Source: Pisaster brevispinus (Eukaryota; Echinodermata; Asteroidea; Forcipulatida; Asteriidae). Taken from it: a stretch of 64,000 bases of DNA. The first letter of the stretch is position 1. Every line of letters starts with the position of its first letter. The position numbers were made by a program, and so were the translations under genes. The stretch lies in the NCBI GenBank assembly GCA_023634235.1, contig JAMKCF010000031.1, forward strand, positions 992,001 to 1,056,000, read 5' to 3'. Below are positions 1 through 9,758 of the stretch, piece by piece. The notes beneath the pieces are model-generated. The model saw nothing but the letters and a program-made list of their open reading frames with translations. It searched no databases and was not told the DNA's origin.

Positions 1-1373
1 CTGTTGAAAGGTCAATTGCCTACAGATTTCTCATGACAAAAAAGTTCCATTAATGTGAAGAAAACTACTCCTGAATCAGTGATTGTACCTTCCATTTAGT
101 TTAGCTTGATACACAGGTGCTGCACTCTGTAGCAAGGTAGATGCTCAAAACACTAGGGGAAGGGAGGGGAGTGGGGATTGACTGTTATGAGGGGGCAGGT
201 GGAGGGTGTGTGTGATGGGAGAAAGGATAGGTCCTTAGTGAGTTATTTTGTTTTTGGGGGTCAAGTCCTGCATTGTTTGTTTCATTTTAAATGTTCTTTT
301 TGGACCTAAACTAACCCCAGCGTATGCCAGTGCCTCCAGTACCTAGGACTGACAGACACCAAGAAAAGTAAGGAGTGCCCTTCAACTACCTGAGACTGTA
401 ATCTGTGCAAGCGCCAGTAAACATGTCTGTATGATGCCCTCCTGTGACAGCAGCCATTTTAGTTTAGTACTACTTCAAACATGTTACCAAAACGAGGCCA
501 AATATTTTTGAGAAGACAAGCAAATTTCCTACAAAACTTTTGACCTAAAGTCAAATAAACGGTTTTCATGGAAACAGCTGACCCCTATTTCATCATATTA
601 TGACTAGGAATTTCGATAAGTTCTTTGAAACGTCAACATAGTTTTTTTGGTGGCCGGATGCAGCATTAACAAGTTATGGGCAAAAGTAAAGATGTGGAAA
701 ATCCAAACAAAGCAGTGATAAATTTATGCTTAAGAATGCACATTCCAGAAACAACTTCCCAAAATATTATTAATACCTCAATGTCTTTCCAAAAACTATG
801 ACAGCAATCTGTCTCACTGAGCATAAGTTTGGTTGTCATCAACCGCACAACTTCATCTGTCAATTACAGGATCACCTGCGCAAGTTCTCATGCGTACAAT
901 TCAGGCCACGCCCCTAAATTTGTACAGTGCTGATTTTGTTAATGGGTTCAAGTCGAAAACCAGCCCAGAATCACACTTTTATACAGATTTACTCTGCTGA
1001 AAATGAGCTAAACTCTTCAATATTTACTTCCCCTATTTATAAGAAATAACCATTCGTTACCTGGAATGTTTTCCCTGAAATTTGTATCAAAAGCAATTTT
1101 ATTCCCGAACGTAAACAAAGGCATTCTCATTGATAAAGATTTGTGAAGTCACCTTATTAGTATTCAGAACTCAGTCGATGAGCAGACGATAACTCCATCA
1201 TTTTTCTACTTAATGTTTTTAATCGGAAGGTTTCATTCCGACCAGCATAAAAAGAATACGAGTCTATACATTATAAAATAATGTAAATTTAAAATCACAA
1301 ATGGAGGTTTTTTGTTGCTCATCAACTAGAAATAAATTTATTAAGATACGACCAATCATAATGAAAAACGGAA
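1..1373. other. Left flank, no recognisable gene
   Basis: This is AT-rich single-copy-looking DNA. No ORF looks protein-like: the longest is a 65-codon minus-strand frame at 666-863, with no domain or splice context. I saw no tRNA or rRNA and no copy of the 314-bp unit. The only structured element I can support is the G-rich tract at 156-176, listed separately. Confidence 0.6.
156..176 (+). other. Potential G-quadruplex tract
   Basis: Four runs of G (4, 3, 4 and 4) are separated by loops of 2, 1 and 3 nt, which fits the standard G3+N1-7 quadruplex pattern. Further purine-rich sequence continues to about 225. Formation in cells is not shown by sequence alone. Confidence 0.55.
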
Positions 1374-1385
1374 GACGCCATCTTG
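1374..1385 (-). promoter_or_regulatory. YY1-like site in candidate promoter
   Basis: Read on the minus strand this is CAAGATGGCGTC, an exact match to the YY1/pleiohomeotic core AANATGGCGNC. It sits just upstream of a CpG-containing stretch with two E-boxes and an exon-like segment with a strong donor. In animals YY1 sites cluster near transcription starts. The same core occurs twice in every satellite unit of the neighbouring array. Confidence 0.5.
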
Positions 1386-1427
1386 TTTTCTAATAATAGA
1401 CGCGTGCTTGCGGTTTTAACCCGGATG

Positions 1428-1460
1428 CACACGTGTGTCGGCTCACAACAATCACACGTG
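1428..1460. promoter_or_regulatory. Paired CACGTG E-boxes
   Basis: Two CACGTG hexamers lie at 1430-1435 and 1455-1460. The first is inside a 10-bp perfect palindrome, CACACGTGTG (1428-1437). CACGTG is the binding site of the bHLH-ZIP factors of the USF/MYC/MITF class. With the YY1-like site 45 bp upstream and local CpGs (ACGCGTGCTTGCGG near 1401), this reads as a small promoter region. No TATA box is obvious downstream. Confidence 0.4.
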
Positions 1461-1557
1461 TACACAGTGTATGCATCGGAAATAAGGGATTATTTAAGTG
1501 AAACCTCTGGAAATATATGCTGCAAAAGTCACTCATCTTAAAGAGGGCAGTTTAAAG
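1461..1557 (+). other. Candidate non-coding first exon
   Basis: The stretch ends in AAAG|GTAAGA (donor GT at 1558-1559), a near-consensus 5' splice site. The ATG at about 1518 runs only a dozen codons before a stop, so the segment would be 5' UTR. The promoter-like patch at 1374-1460 lies directly upstream. Its transcription start is unknown, so the 5' end given here is arbitrary. It could splice to the acceptor at 3259-3260. This is a model from splice signals alone. Confidence 0.3.
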
Positions 1558-1829
1558 GTAAGACTGACGAAAAGGGGGGTTAAATGGTGTTATTTTCGTT
1601 GCACAGTATTGGAAATGAACATTTTGGTAACCTTGGTTTTTTTTCTTTTTTTTTGAGCAACCAATACCAGTCTTAGATGGTACATGAGATATGGTATTTT
1701 AGCTGGCAATGTTATCCTGGTATTAAAGCAGATGTTGTTGTGCTTTGCTACTTGTTTGTGTACACAAGCAGTTTTATTAAATTGGTGCCCGGCTAATTTT
1801 ACAATGTCCGATATGGAGCAGAGGGTAGA

Positions 1830-1841
1830 CCCCCCCCCCCC
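1830..1841 (+). repeat. Poly-C tract (C12)
   Basis: An uninterrupted run of 12 C. A second run of 11 C follows at 1896-1906. Such runs are length-unstable and error-prone in sequencing. Confidence 0.9.
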
Positions 1842-1895
1842 TAACTGCCTAATGTTCCCATACTGAACACACTGTTTTCTTCTTGTACAGTAGTT

Positions 1896-1906
1896 CCCCC
1901 CCCCCC
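1896..1906 (+). repeat. Poly-C tract (C11)
   Basis: A run of 11 C directly after a TTCTTCTTGTACAG stretch that resembles a splice acceptor. No open exon follows it, so I treat it as simple sequence only. Confidence 0.85.
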
Positions 1907-3240
1907 TCCAAAAATTCCAAGCTCACACTGAGGACACAATTGCGGGCCGGGGTGGCTACACCACGCCCCATGTCGAACACAAATTGTAGCTAACGGTGTA
2001 AGTCCTTACTCTCAGTTGTGAGAAACGATGGACTGATACACATACCAAATTTTAATATCACAGAACACCATACTTCAACTTGTCCACTTGGTCCAACGGT
2101 TATTGTAGTCTCCCGACAAAGCTCAACTCCTGTGCTTTGTACCAGAGTGTGCACATGAGACTCTTTTTATTTGTGGCGGTGTCTTTCCATGCTCTTATAT
2201 ACCCTGCTTCAGATCCATTATTCTAGAGTCTCTTGAGTGGAATGTTGGTCCCACCTGTTAACCTGTTTTTCTGTGTCAGTGGTTTTTCTTTTTGACATTT
2301 TGTTGAACATTTCTCTGTTGCTTCTCTTCACATGAATTGCTGAGGCAATTTAGGTGCGATTTAGACCACACTGTAAGATGCAGTAGACAAAAGAAGCATC
2401 AACATTCTCTAAACTAAGTTTGAGAGTCTTGAGAAGAACTTCATCAGATTAGGTTGTCATTCATTTCCAGAAGAATATAACTGTTAAGATTTTTTTCCCA
2501 GGGAGATGGTGCACATTTTCAATGCAGCCTAAATCAGAAGAAGAAATAGTGGGTTTTTGGAAAGTATGGTTGAACATATCATTTTTGTTCCATTGAAAAC
2601 TTAAAATACAACTAAGGGCAGTGAAATCTGGCGCCTTTAATTTGACACTGAACTGGCTGGCATACTACTGCAGTTTGTCAACATTTTTCTATTTGTAAGC
2701 TAACAGATGAAGCGAAATTCTCTCGATGCCATCGATTCTTGAACTTCGCGTCTCAAAATATTGACGATTTTAAGCAGAATGGATGACGTAGTATGAACAC
2801 ATGTTATTAATTATTCCCCAGCAAACTATGGCTAAATGACCCTGTCCACATTCGCCATCACCCGCCAGATGCTATTTTTCTGTTAAGTTTAACCCAAACA
2901 TAAGTCTTTCTCCGGCCAATTAAAATTATTATTTTTTTTTAATTAAAACGTCTTGCTCATCTAAAACGAATGCTCCATCACATCAACGTTCAACAGTAAC
3001 AAAGGAGTATTTCAATTTTAACAGTTTACATTTCACTGGTCAAATAAGATCATTTGAATTCATTAGGTCGCAACGATCTTTCAATGTCGTAGGAGCTAAT
3101 AGCAAGAGGCTGGCCAACCATTCAATTTGATGAATAAGCACACATTTTTCAACTGTTTCCATATAAATTCGTCTGCATGGTTTGTGCTGGCTGAAATGCA
3201 GATATTCTAAGAAGAATTCAGTTTTCTACACTAGTTCTGG
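1907..3240. other. Non-repetitive flank, possibly intronic
   Basis: I find no open frame worth calling, no RNA gene and no satellite copy. If the exons at 1461-1557 and 3261-3449 belong together, this is mostly the intron between them (1558-3260). It contains a short palindrome TCGATGCCATCGA near 2725 and a run of T around 2930-2940. Confidence 0.4.
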
Positions 3241-3260
3241 TTATATATACCTCCCTCTAG

Positions 3261-3449
3261 AGCGACAAAGAAGGAAATAGTGTCTGCCAGTGGTCGATAC
3301 AGACGATCACGTGAATCATTCAGATCAGAGGAGCGGTCAACTCTGCTGCATGGAAAGGTCCAGCTGATTGTCTGACAAAATGGCGTACCGGACAACGCAG
3401 TCACAGTGCATGGAATGGTACAACTACAGCCAAACTAAAGCCAGTCAAG
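3261..3449 (+). CDS. Candidate first coding exon, unknown protein
   Basis: The ATG at 3380 lies in the strong context ACAAAATGG and opens a 70-nt frame reading MAYRTTQSQCMEWYNY and seven more complete codons. The frame ends in CAAG|GTAAGC, a near-consensus donor (GT at 3450-3451), in phase 1. Upstream, ACCTCCCTCTAG at 3249-3260 would make a good acceptor, so the exon may start at 3261. Alternatively TTATATATA at 3241 could be a TATA box and the transcript would start near 3270. A CACGTG E-box lies at 3308-3313. One short upstream ATG (3350) stops after five codons. I do not recognise the protein. The next exon is not visible before the satellite begins about 350 bp downstream, so the rest of the gene would lie beyond the array or be lost. 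Seen: codons and splice signals. Inferred: that it is a gene. Confidence 0.4.
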
Positions 3450-3795
3450 GTAAGCAACCAAGTTTTGAATATACAGAAACGAACAAACGTAGTATGGAAA
3501 ACAAAAGACGGAAATAACAGAGATTGGTCAAACTGGCCTTATTTTTGACCCAGATATGAAATGATGTCCAGAGGCAACTTTTAAAACTTTATAACCATCT
3601 CGAAATGCCAATCACTTGTTTACCCTCGATTAGAGAAAAGTCCATTTGGGACATAGTAATAAAACCTCACCACTTGATAACTGGTAACGCTTATCTCAAA
3701 TATTCTGGCCCTATTCCAAAATAAATGTTAAACTAACTGACAACAATCCTACAGTCTTCCAGATGGTCTGGATATTGTATTTAACCATTCAAGGG
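3450..3795 (+). other. Possible intron start, leads into array
   Basis: This DNA between the candidate donor at 3450 and the first recognisable satellite fragment is AT-rich. It has no open exon with acceptor and donor that I can see. Confidence 0.35.
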
Positions 3796-4105
3796 GCGGA
3801 TCCACTGGTTCGAAATTTAACTGCACAACTTCTTTTATCAAAGAAAATTTATTGGGTTTTTTTTGCCGTCAAATCGCACTTTAATTTGTTACTCAAAAAT
3901 TCAAAAGAGCCTGTGGCGACAACTCGCTGCGGGCACCTCCCCCGATGGTGCTGGCTCGGATTTTTTGGTCACAATTATGGCGCCACATTTTGGTAAAAAG
4001 CTCATAATTCCCAAGGTTTTGGAATTTGGCCACGTCCCCACACAACCTACTCTATGATTCCCCACACAGAAAAGGTATTCAGGAAAGTCTAGTCTATCAT
4101 TCTCC
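3796..4105 (+). repeat. Decayed, truncated monomers at left array edge
   Basis: At 3796-3850 the sequence follows the GGTTCGAATTTGAAGACCGC part of the unit with many substitutions. It then jumps, at the GGTTTTTT run, straight to CCGTCAAATCGCAC (about 3867), losing over 100 bp. The next copy has lost the GGGTACTACC...ACTTTTTG part near 3922 and another piece near 3962. Around 4030-4070 the CCCCACACAG region is partly duplicated. This is the expected state of a satellite margin that escapes homogenisation. Confidence 0.8.
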
Positions 4106-5871
4106 ACCGTCAAACCGCACTTTTATTTTCGACCCCAAAATTCAAAATGGCGACAGATACCTGTCAGATATTCCAAAACTTCGACCCCCGGTAACATACC
4201 GATTTTTTGGCCATCACTTTTTGCGGACACCTCCCAAGACGGTGCTGGTTCGAATTTGAAGACCGCAACGATTTTATTCCATGAATTATTAAGGTTTTTT
4301 GGGCAACAAAGATGGCGTCACTTTTTGGTAAAAAGCTCCTAATTGCCCAGGTTTTGGGATTTTGCCATGTCCCCACACAAACAAGGTCTTCAGGGAAGTC
4401 TATTCTAGAATGCTGCACCGTCAAATTGCACTTTTATTTTCAACCCCAAAATTCAAAATGGCGACAGGGTACTACTACCTGTCAATTATTCCAAAAATTC
4501 GACCACCGGTAACATGCCGATTTTTGGCAATCACTTTTTGCGGACACCTCCCCCGATGGTGCTGGTTCGAATTTGAAGACCGCAACGATTTTATTCCATG
4601 AATTATTGAGGTTTTTTGGGCAACAAAGATGGCGTCACTTTTTGGTAGAAAGCTCCTAATTGCCCAGGTATTGGGATTTGGCCATGTCCCCACACAGAAA
4701 AGGTCTTCAGGGAAGTCTAGTATAGAAGGCTGCACCGTCAAATCGCACTTTTATTTTCGACCCCAAAATTTCAAATGGCGGCAGGGTACTTACTACCTGT
4801 CAATTATTCCAAAAATTCGACCCCCGGTAACATGCCGATTTTTGGCGATCACTTTTTGCGGACACCTCCGCCGATGGTGCTGGTTGGAATTTGAAGACCG
4901 CAACGATTTTATTCCATGAATTATTGAGTTTTTTTGGGCAAAAAAGATGGCGTCACTCTTTGGTAAAAAGCTCCTAATTGCCCAGGTTTTGGGATTTGGC
5001 CATGTCCCCACAAAGAAAATGTCTTCAGGGAAGTCTAGTCTAGAATGCTACACCGTCAAATCGCACTTTTATTTTCGACCCCAAAATTCAAAATGGCGAC
5101 ACGGTACTACCTGTCAATTATTCTAAAAATTCGACCCCTGGTAACATGGCGATTTTTGGCGATCACTTTTTGCGGACACCTCCCTCGATGGTGCTGGTTC
5201 GAATTTGAAGACCTCAACGATTTTATTCCATAAATTATTGAGGTTTTTTGGGCAACAAAGATGGCGTCACCTTTTGGTAAAAAGCTCCTAATTGCCCAGG
5301 TTTTGGGATTTGGCCATGTCCCCACACAGAAAAGGTCTTCAGGGAAGTCTAGTCTATCATGCTGCACGTTCAAATCTCACTTTTATTTTCGAACCCAAAA
5401 TTCAAAATGGCGAAAAGGGTACTAGCTGTCAATTATTCCAAAAATTCGACCCCCGGTAACATGCCAATTTTTGGCCATCACTTTTTGCGGACACCTGCCA
5501 AGACGGTGCTGGTTCGAATTTGAAGACCGCAACGATTTTATTCCATGAATTATTAAGGTTTTTTGGGCAACAAATATGGCGTCACTTTTTGGTAAAAAGC
5601 TCCTAATTGCCCAGGTTTTTTGGATTTGGCCATGTCCCCACACAAAAAAAGGTCTTCAGGGAAGTCTAGTCTAGAATGCTGCACCGTCAAATCGCACTTT
5701 TATTTTCGACCCCAAAATTCAAAATGGCGACACGGTACTACCTGTCAATTATTCTAAAAATTCGACCCCCGGTAACATGCCGATTTTTTGGCCATCACTT
5801 TTTGCGGACACCTGCCCAGATGGTGCTGGTTCGAATTTGAAGACCGCATCGATTTTATTCCATGAATTATT

Positions 5872-5960
5872 GAGATTATTTTAAGGGCAACAAAGATGGC
5901 GTCACCTTTTGGGAAAAAGCTCCTAATTGCCCAGGTTTTGGGATTCAAATCGCACTTTTA
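5872..5960 (+). repeat. Internally deleted monomer junction
   Basis: At about 5942-5945 the text passes from CCAGGTTTTGGGATT directly to CAAATCGCACTTTTATT. The section that normally holds CCATGTCCCCACACAG, GTCTAGTCTAGA and TGCTGCACC, about 75 bp, is missing. The flanking monomer parts are intact. Confidence 0.8.
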
Positions 5961-6558
5961 TTTTTGACCCCAAAATTCAAAATGGCAACAGGGTACTACC
6001 TGTCAATTATTCCAGAAATTCGACCCCCGGTAACATGCCGATTTTTGGCGATCACTTTTTGCGGACACCTCCGCCGATGGTGCTGGTTGGAATTTGAAGA
6101 CCGCAACGATTTTATTCCATGACTTATTGAGGTTTTTTGGGCAACAAAGATGGCGTCACTTTTCGGTAGAAAGATCCTAATTGTCCAGGTTTTGGGATTT
6201 GGCCATGTCCCCACACAGAAAAGGTCTTCAGGGAAGTCTAGTCTAGAATGCTGCACCGTCAAATCGCACTTTTATTTTCGACCCCAACTTTCAAAATGGC
6301 GTTTTACCTGTCAGATATTCCCAAAATTCGACCCCCGTTAACATGTCGATTTTTGGCGATCACTTTTTGCGGACACCTCCGCCGATGGTGCTGGTTCGAA
6401 TTTAAAGACCGCAACGATTTTATTCCATGAATTATTGAGGTTTTTTGGGGCAGCAAAGATGGCGTCACTTTTTGGTAGAAAGTCCCTAATTGCCCAGGTT
6501 TTGGGACTTGGCCATGTCCCCACACAGAAAAGGTCTTCAGGGAAGTCTAGTCTAGAAT

Positions 6559-7184
6559 GCTACACCGTCAAATCGCACTTTTATTTTCGACCCCAAAATT
6601 CAAAATGGCGACAGGGTACTACCTGTCAATTATTCCCAAAATTCGACCCCCGGTAACATTCTGACTTTTGGCGATCACTTTTTGCGGACACCTCCGTCGA
6701 TGGTGCTGGTTCGAATTTGAAGACCGCAACGATTTTATTCCATGAATTATTGTGGTTTTTTGGGCAACAAAGATGGTGTCACTTTTTGGTAGAAAGTCCC
6801 TAATTGCCCAGGTTTTGGGACTTGGCCATGTCCCCACACAGAAAAGGTCTCAGGGAAGTCTAGTCTAGAATGCTGCACCGTCAAATCGCACTTTTATTTT
6901 CGACCCCAAAATTCAAAATGGCGACAGGGTACTACCTGTCAATTATTCCCAAAATTCGACCCCCGGTAACATTCTGACTTTTGGCGATCACTTTTTGCGG
7001 ACACCTCCGTCGATGGTGCTGGTTCGAATTTGAAGACCGCAACGATTTTATTCCATGAATTATTGTGGTTTTTTGGGCAACAAAGATGGTGTCACTTTTT
7101 GGTAGAAAGTCCCTAATTGCCCAGGTTTTGGGACTTCGCCATGTCCCCACACAGAAAAGGTCTCAGGGAAGTCTAGTCTAGAAT
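6559..7184 (+). repeat. Recent one-unit duplication (313 bp)
   Basis: Two adjacent units share the rare markers ACATTCTGACTTTTGG, CTCCGTCGATGG, TTGTGGTTTTTTGG and ATGGTGTCAC at a spacing of 313 bp. They differ at only a few positions, for example GGACTTGGCC against GGACTTCGCC near 6819 and 7132. This is a local unequal-exchange event in the otherwise divergent edge. Confidence 0.75.
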
Positions 7185-7239
7185 GCTGCACCGTCAAATC
7201 GCACTTTCATTTTCGACCCCAAAATTCAAAATGGCAACA

Positions 7240-9758
7240 GGGTACTACCTGTCAGTTAATCCCAAAATTCGACCCCCGGTAACATGCCGATTTTTAGCGA
7301 TCACTTCTTGCGGACACCTCCGCCGATGGTGCTGGTTCGAATTTGAAGACCGCAACGATTTTATTCCATGAATTATTGAGGTTTTTTGGGGCAACAAAGA
7401 TGGCGTCACTTTTTGGTAGAAAGTTCCTAATTGCCCAGGTTTTGGGATTTGGCCATGTCCCCACATAGAAAAGGTCTTCAGGGAAGTCTAGTCTAGAATG
7501 CTGCACCGTCAAATCGCACTTTTATTTTCGACCCCAAAATTCAAAATGGCGACAAATTAAAAATTGACTACCTGTCAATTATTCCAAAAATTCGACCCTC
7601 GGTAACATGCCGATTTTTGGCGATCACTTTTTGCGGACACCTCCGCCGATGGTGCTGGTTCGAATTTGAAGACCGCAACGATTTTATTCCATGAATTATT
7701 GAGGTTTTTTGGGCAACAAAGATGGCGTCACTTTTTGGTAGAAAGCTCCTAATTGCCCAGGTTTTGGGATGTGGCCATGTCCCCACACAGAAAAGGTCTT
7801 CAGGGAAGTCTAGTCTAGAATGCTGCACCGTCAAATCGCACTTTTATTTTCCACCATGAAATTCAAAATGGCGACAGGGTACTACCTGTCAATTATTCCA
7901 AAAATTCGACCCCCGGTAACATGCCGATTTTTGGCGATCACTTTTTGCGGACACTATCGCCGATGGTGCTGGTTGGAATTTGAAGACCGCAACGATTTTA
8001 TTCCATGAATTATTGAGTTTTTTTGGGCAAAAAAGATGGCGTCACTCTTTGGTAGAAAGCTCCTAATTGCCCAGGTTTTGGGATTTGGCTATGTCCCCAC
8101 ACAGAAAAGGTCTTCAGGGAAGTCTAGTCTAGAATGCTGCACCGTCAAATCGCACTTTTATTTTCCACCATAAAATTCAAAATGGCGACAGGGTACTACC
8201 TGTCAATTATTCCTAAAATTCGACCCCCGGTAACATGGCGATTTTTGGCAATCACTTTTTGCGGACACCTCCGCCGATGGTGCTGGTTGGAATTTGAAGA
8301 CCGCAACGATTTTATTCCATGAATTATTGAGGTTTTTTGGGCAACAAAGATGGCGTCACTTTTTGGTAGAAAGCTCCTAATTGCCCAGGTTTTGGGATTT
8401 GGCCATGTCCCCACACAGAAAAGGTCTTCAGGGAAGTCTAGTCTAGAATGCTGCACCGTCAAATCGCACTTTTATTTTCGACCCCAAAATTCAAAATGGC
8501 GACAGGGTACTACCTGTCAATTATTCCCAAAATTCGACCCCCGGTAACATGTCGATTTTTGGCGATCACTTTTTGCGGACACCTCCGCCGATGGTGCTGG
8601 TTCGAATTTAAAGACCGCAACGATTTTATTCCATGAATTATTGAGGTTTTTTGGGCAACAAAGATGGCGTCACTTTTTGGTAGAAAGCTCCTAATTGCCC
8701 AGGTTTTGGGATTTGGCCATGTCCCCACACAGAAAAGGTCTTCAGGGAAGTCTAGTCTAGAACGCTGCACCGTCAAATCGCACTTTTATTTTTGACCCCA
8801 AAATTCAAAATGGCGACAGGGTACTACCTGTCAATTATTCCCAAAATTCGACCCCCGGTAACATGCCGATTTTTGGCGATCACTTTTTGCGGACACCATC
8901 GCCGATGGTGCTGGTTCAAATTTGAAGACCGTAACGATTTTATTCCATGAATTATTGAGGTTTTTGGGGCAACAAAGATGACGTCACTTTTTGGTAGAAA
9001 GCTCCTAATTGCCCAGGTTTTGGGATTTGGCCATGTCCCCACACAAAAGGTCTTCAGGGAAGTCTAGTCTAGAATGCTGCACCGTCAAATCGCACTTTTA
9101 TTTTCCACCATAAAATTCAAAATGGCGACAGGGTACTACCTGTCAATTATTCCAAAAATTCGACCCCCGGTAACATGCCGATTTTTGGCGATCTCTTTTT
9201 GCGGACACTATCGCCGATGGTGCTGGTTGGAATTTGAAGACCGCAACGATTTTATTCCATGAATTATTGAGTTTTTTTGGGCAACAAAGATGGCGTCACT
9301 TTTTGGTAGAAAGCTCCTAATTGCCCAGGTTTTGGGATTTGGCCATGTCCCCACACAGAAAAGGTCTTCAGGGAAGTCTAGTCTAGAATGCTGCACCGTC
9401 AAATCGCACTTTTATTTTCCACCATAAAATTCAAAATGGCGACAGGGTACTACCTGTCAATTATTCCAAAAATTCGACCCCCTGTAACATGGCGATTTTT
9501 GGCGATCACTTTTTGCGGACACCTCCGCCGATGGTGCTGGTTGGAATTTGAAGACCGCAACGATTTTATTCCATGAATTATTGAGGTTTTTTGGGCAACA
9601 AAGATGGCGTCACTTTTTGGTAGAAAGCTCCTAATTGCCCAGGTTTTGGGATTTGGCCATGTCCCCACACAGAAAAGGTCTTCAGGGAAGTCTAGTCTAG
9701 AATGCTGCACCGTCAAATCGCACTTTTATTTTCGACCCCAAAATTCAAAATGGCGACA
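7240..9758 (+). repeat. 8-unit higher-order repeat, copy 1 (2519 bp)
   Basis: The rare markers TGTCAGTTAATCCC, GATCACTTCTTGC, AAATTAAAAATTGAC, CCACCATGAAATTC and TGACGTCA occur in the same order and at identical spacing in the next 2519 bp. I noted only a few differences between the copies, such as TTCCTAAAATTC/TTCCAAAAATTC near 8215/10734 and GATCTC/GATCAC near 9191/11710. The ends are approximate. Confidence 0.8.
8979..8986. promoter_or_regulatory. TGACGTCA palindrome in satellite subfamily
   Basis: A single G-to-A change turns the usual AAAGATGGCGTCAC of the unit into AAAGATGACGTCAC, creating a perfect CRE/ATF octamer and abolishing the YY1-like core. The same change is present at 11498, 12752, 14956, 16210, 17463, 18410, 21554, 22180 and 25021. 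No other unit type has it. Binding is inferred from the motif. Confidence 0.6.

Larger units (their letters stand above)
4106..7240 (+). repeat. Divergent left sector of the array
   Basis: Units here are full-length or nearly so but carry private variants: GGCCATCACTTTTTGC instead of GGCGATC, CTCCCAAGACGG, TTTTGCCATGTCC and extra TAC near 4477. They do not form clear higher-order repeats, apart from one recent pair around 6560-7184. Homogenisation increases towards 7.2 kb. Confidence 0.75.

Noticed and set aside
666..863. 65-codon minus-strand ORF
   Set aside because: AT-rich, no domain and no splice or promoter context; a length expected by chance.
1684..1866. 60-codon plus-strand ORF
   Set aside because: It runs through a poly-C tract coding for prolines, lacks a good start context and has no recognisable domain.
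8446..8759. CENP-B box in the unit
   Set aside because: I compared the unit on both strands with NTTCGNNNNANNCGGGN. The closest places (ATTCGACCCCCGG and CCCCGGTAACATGCCGA) miss required bases.
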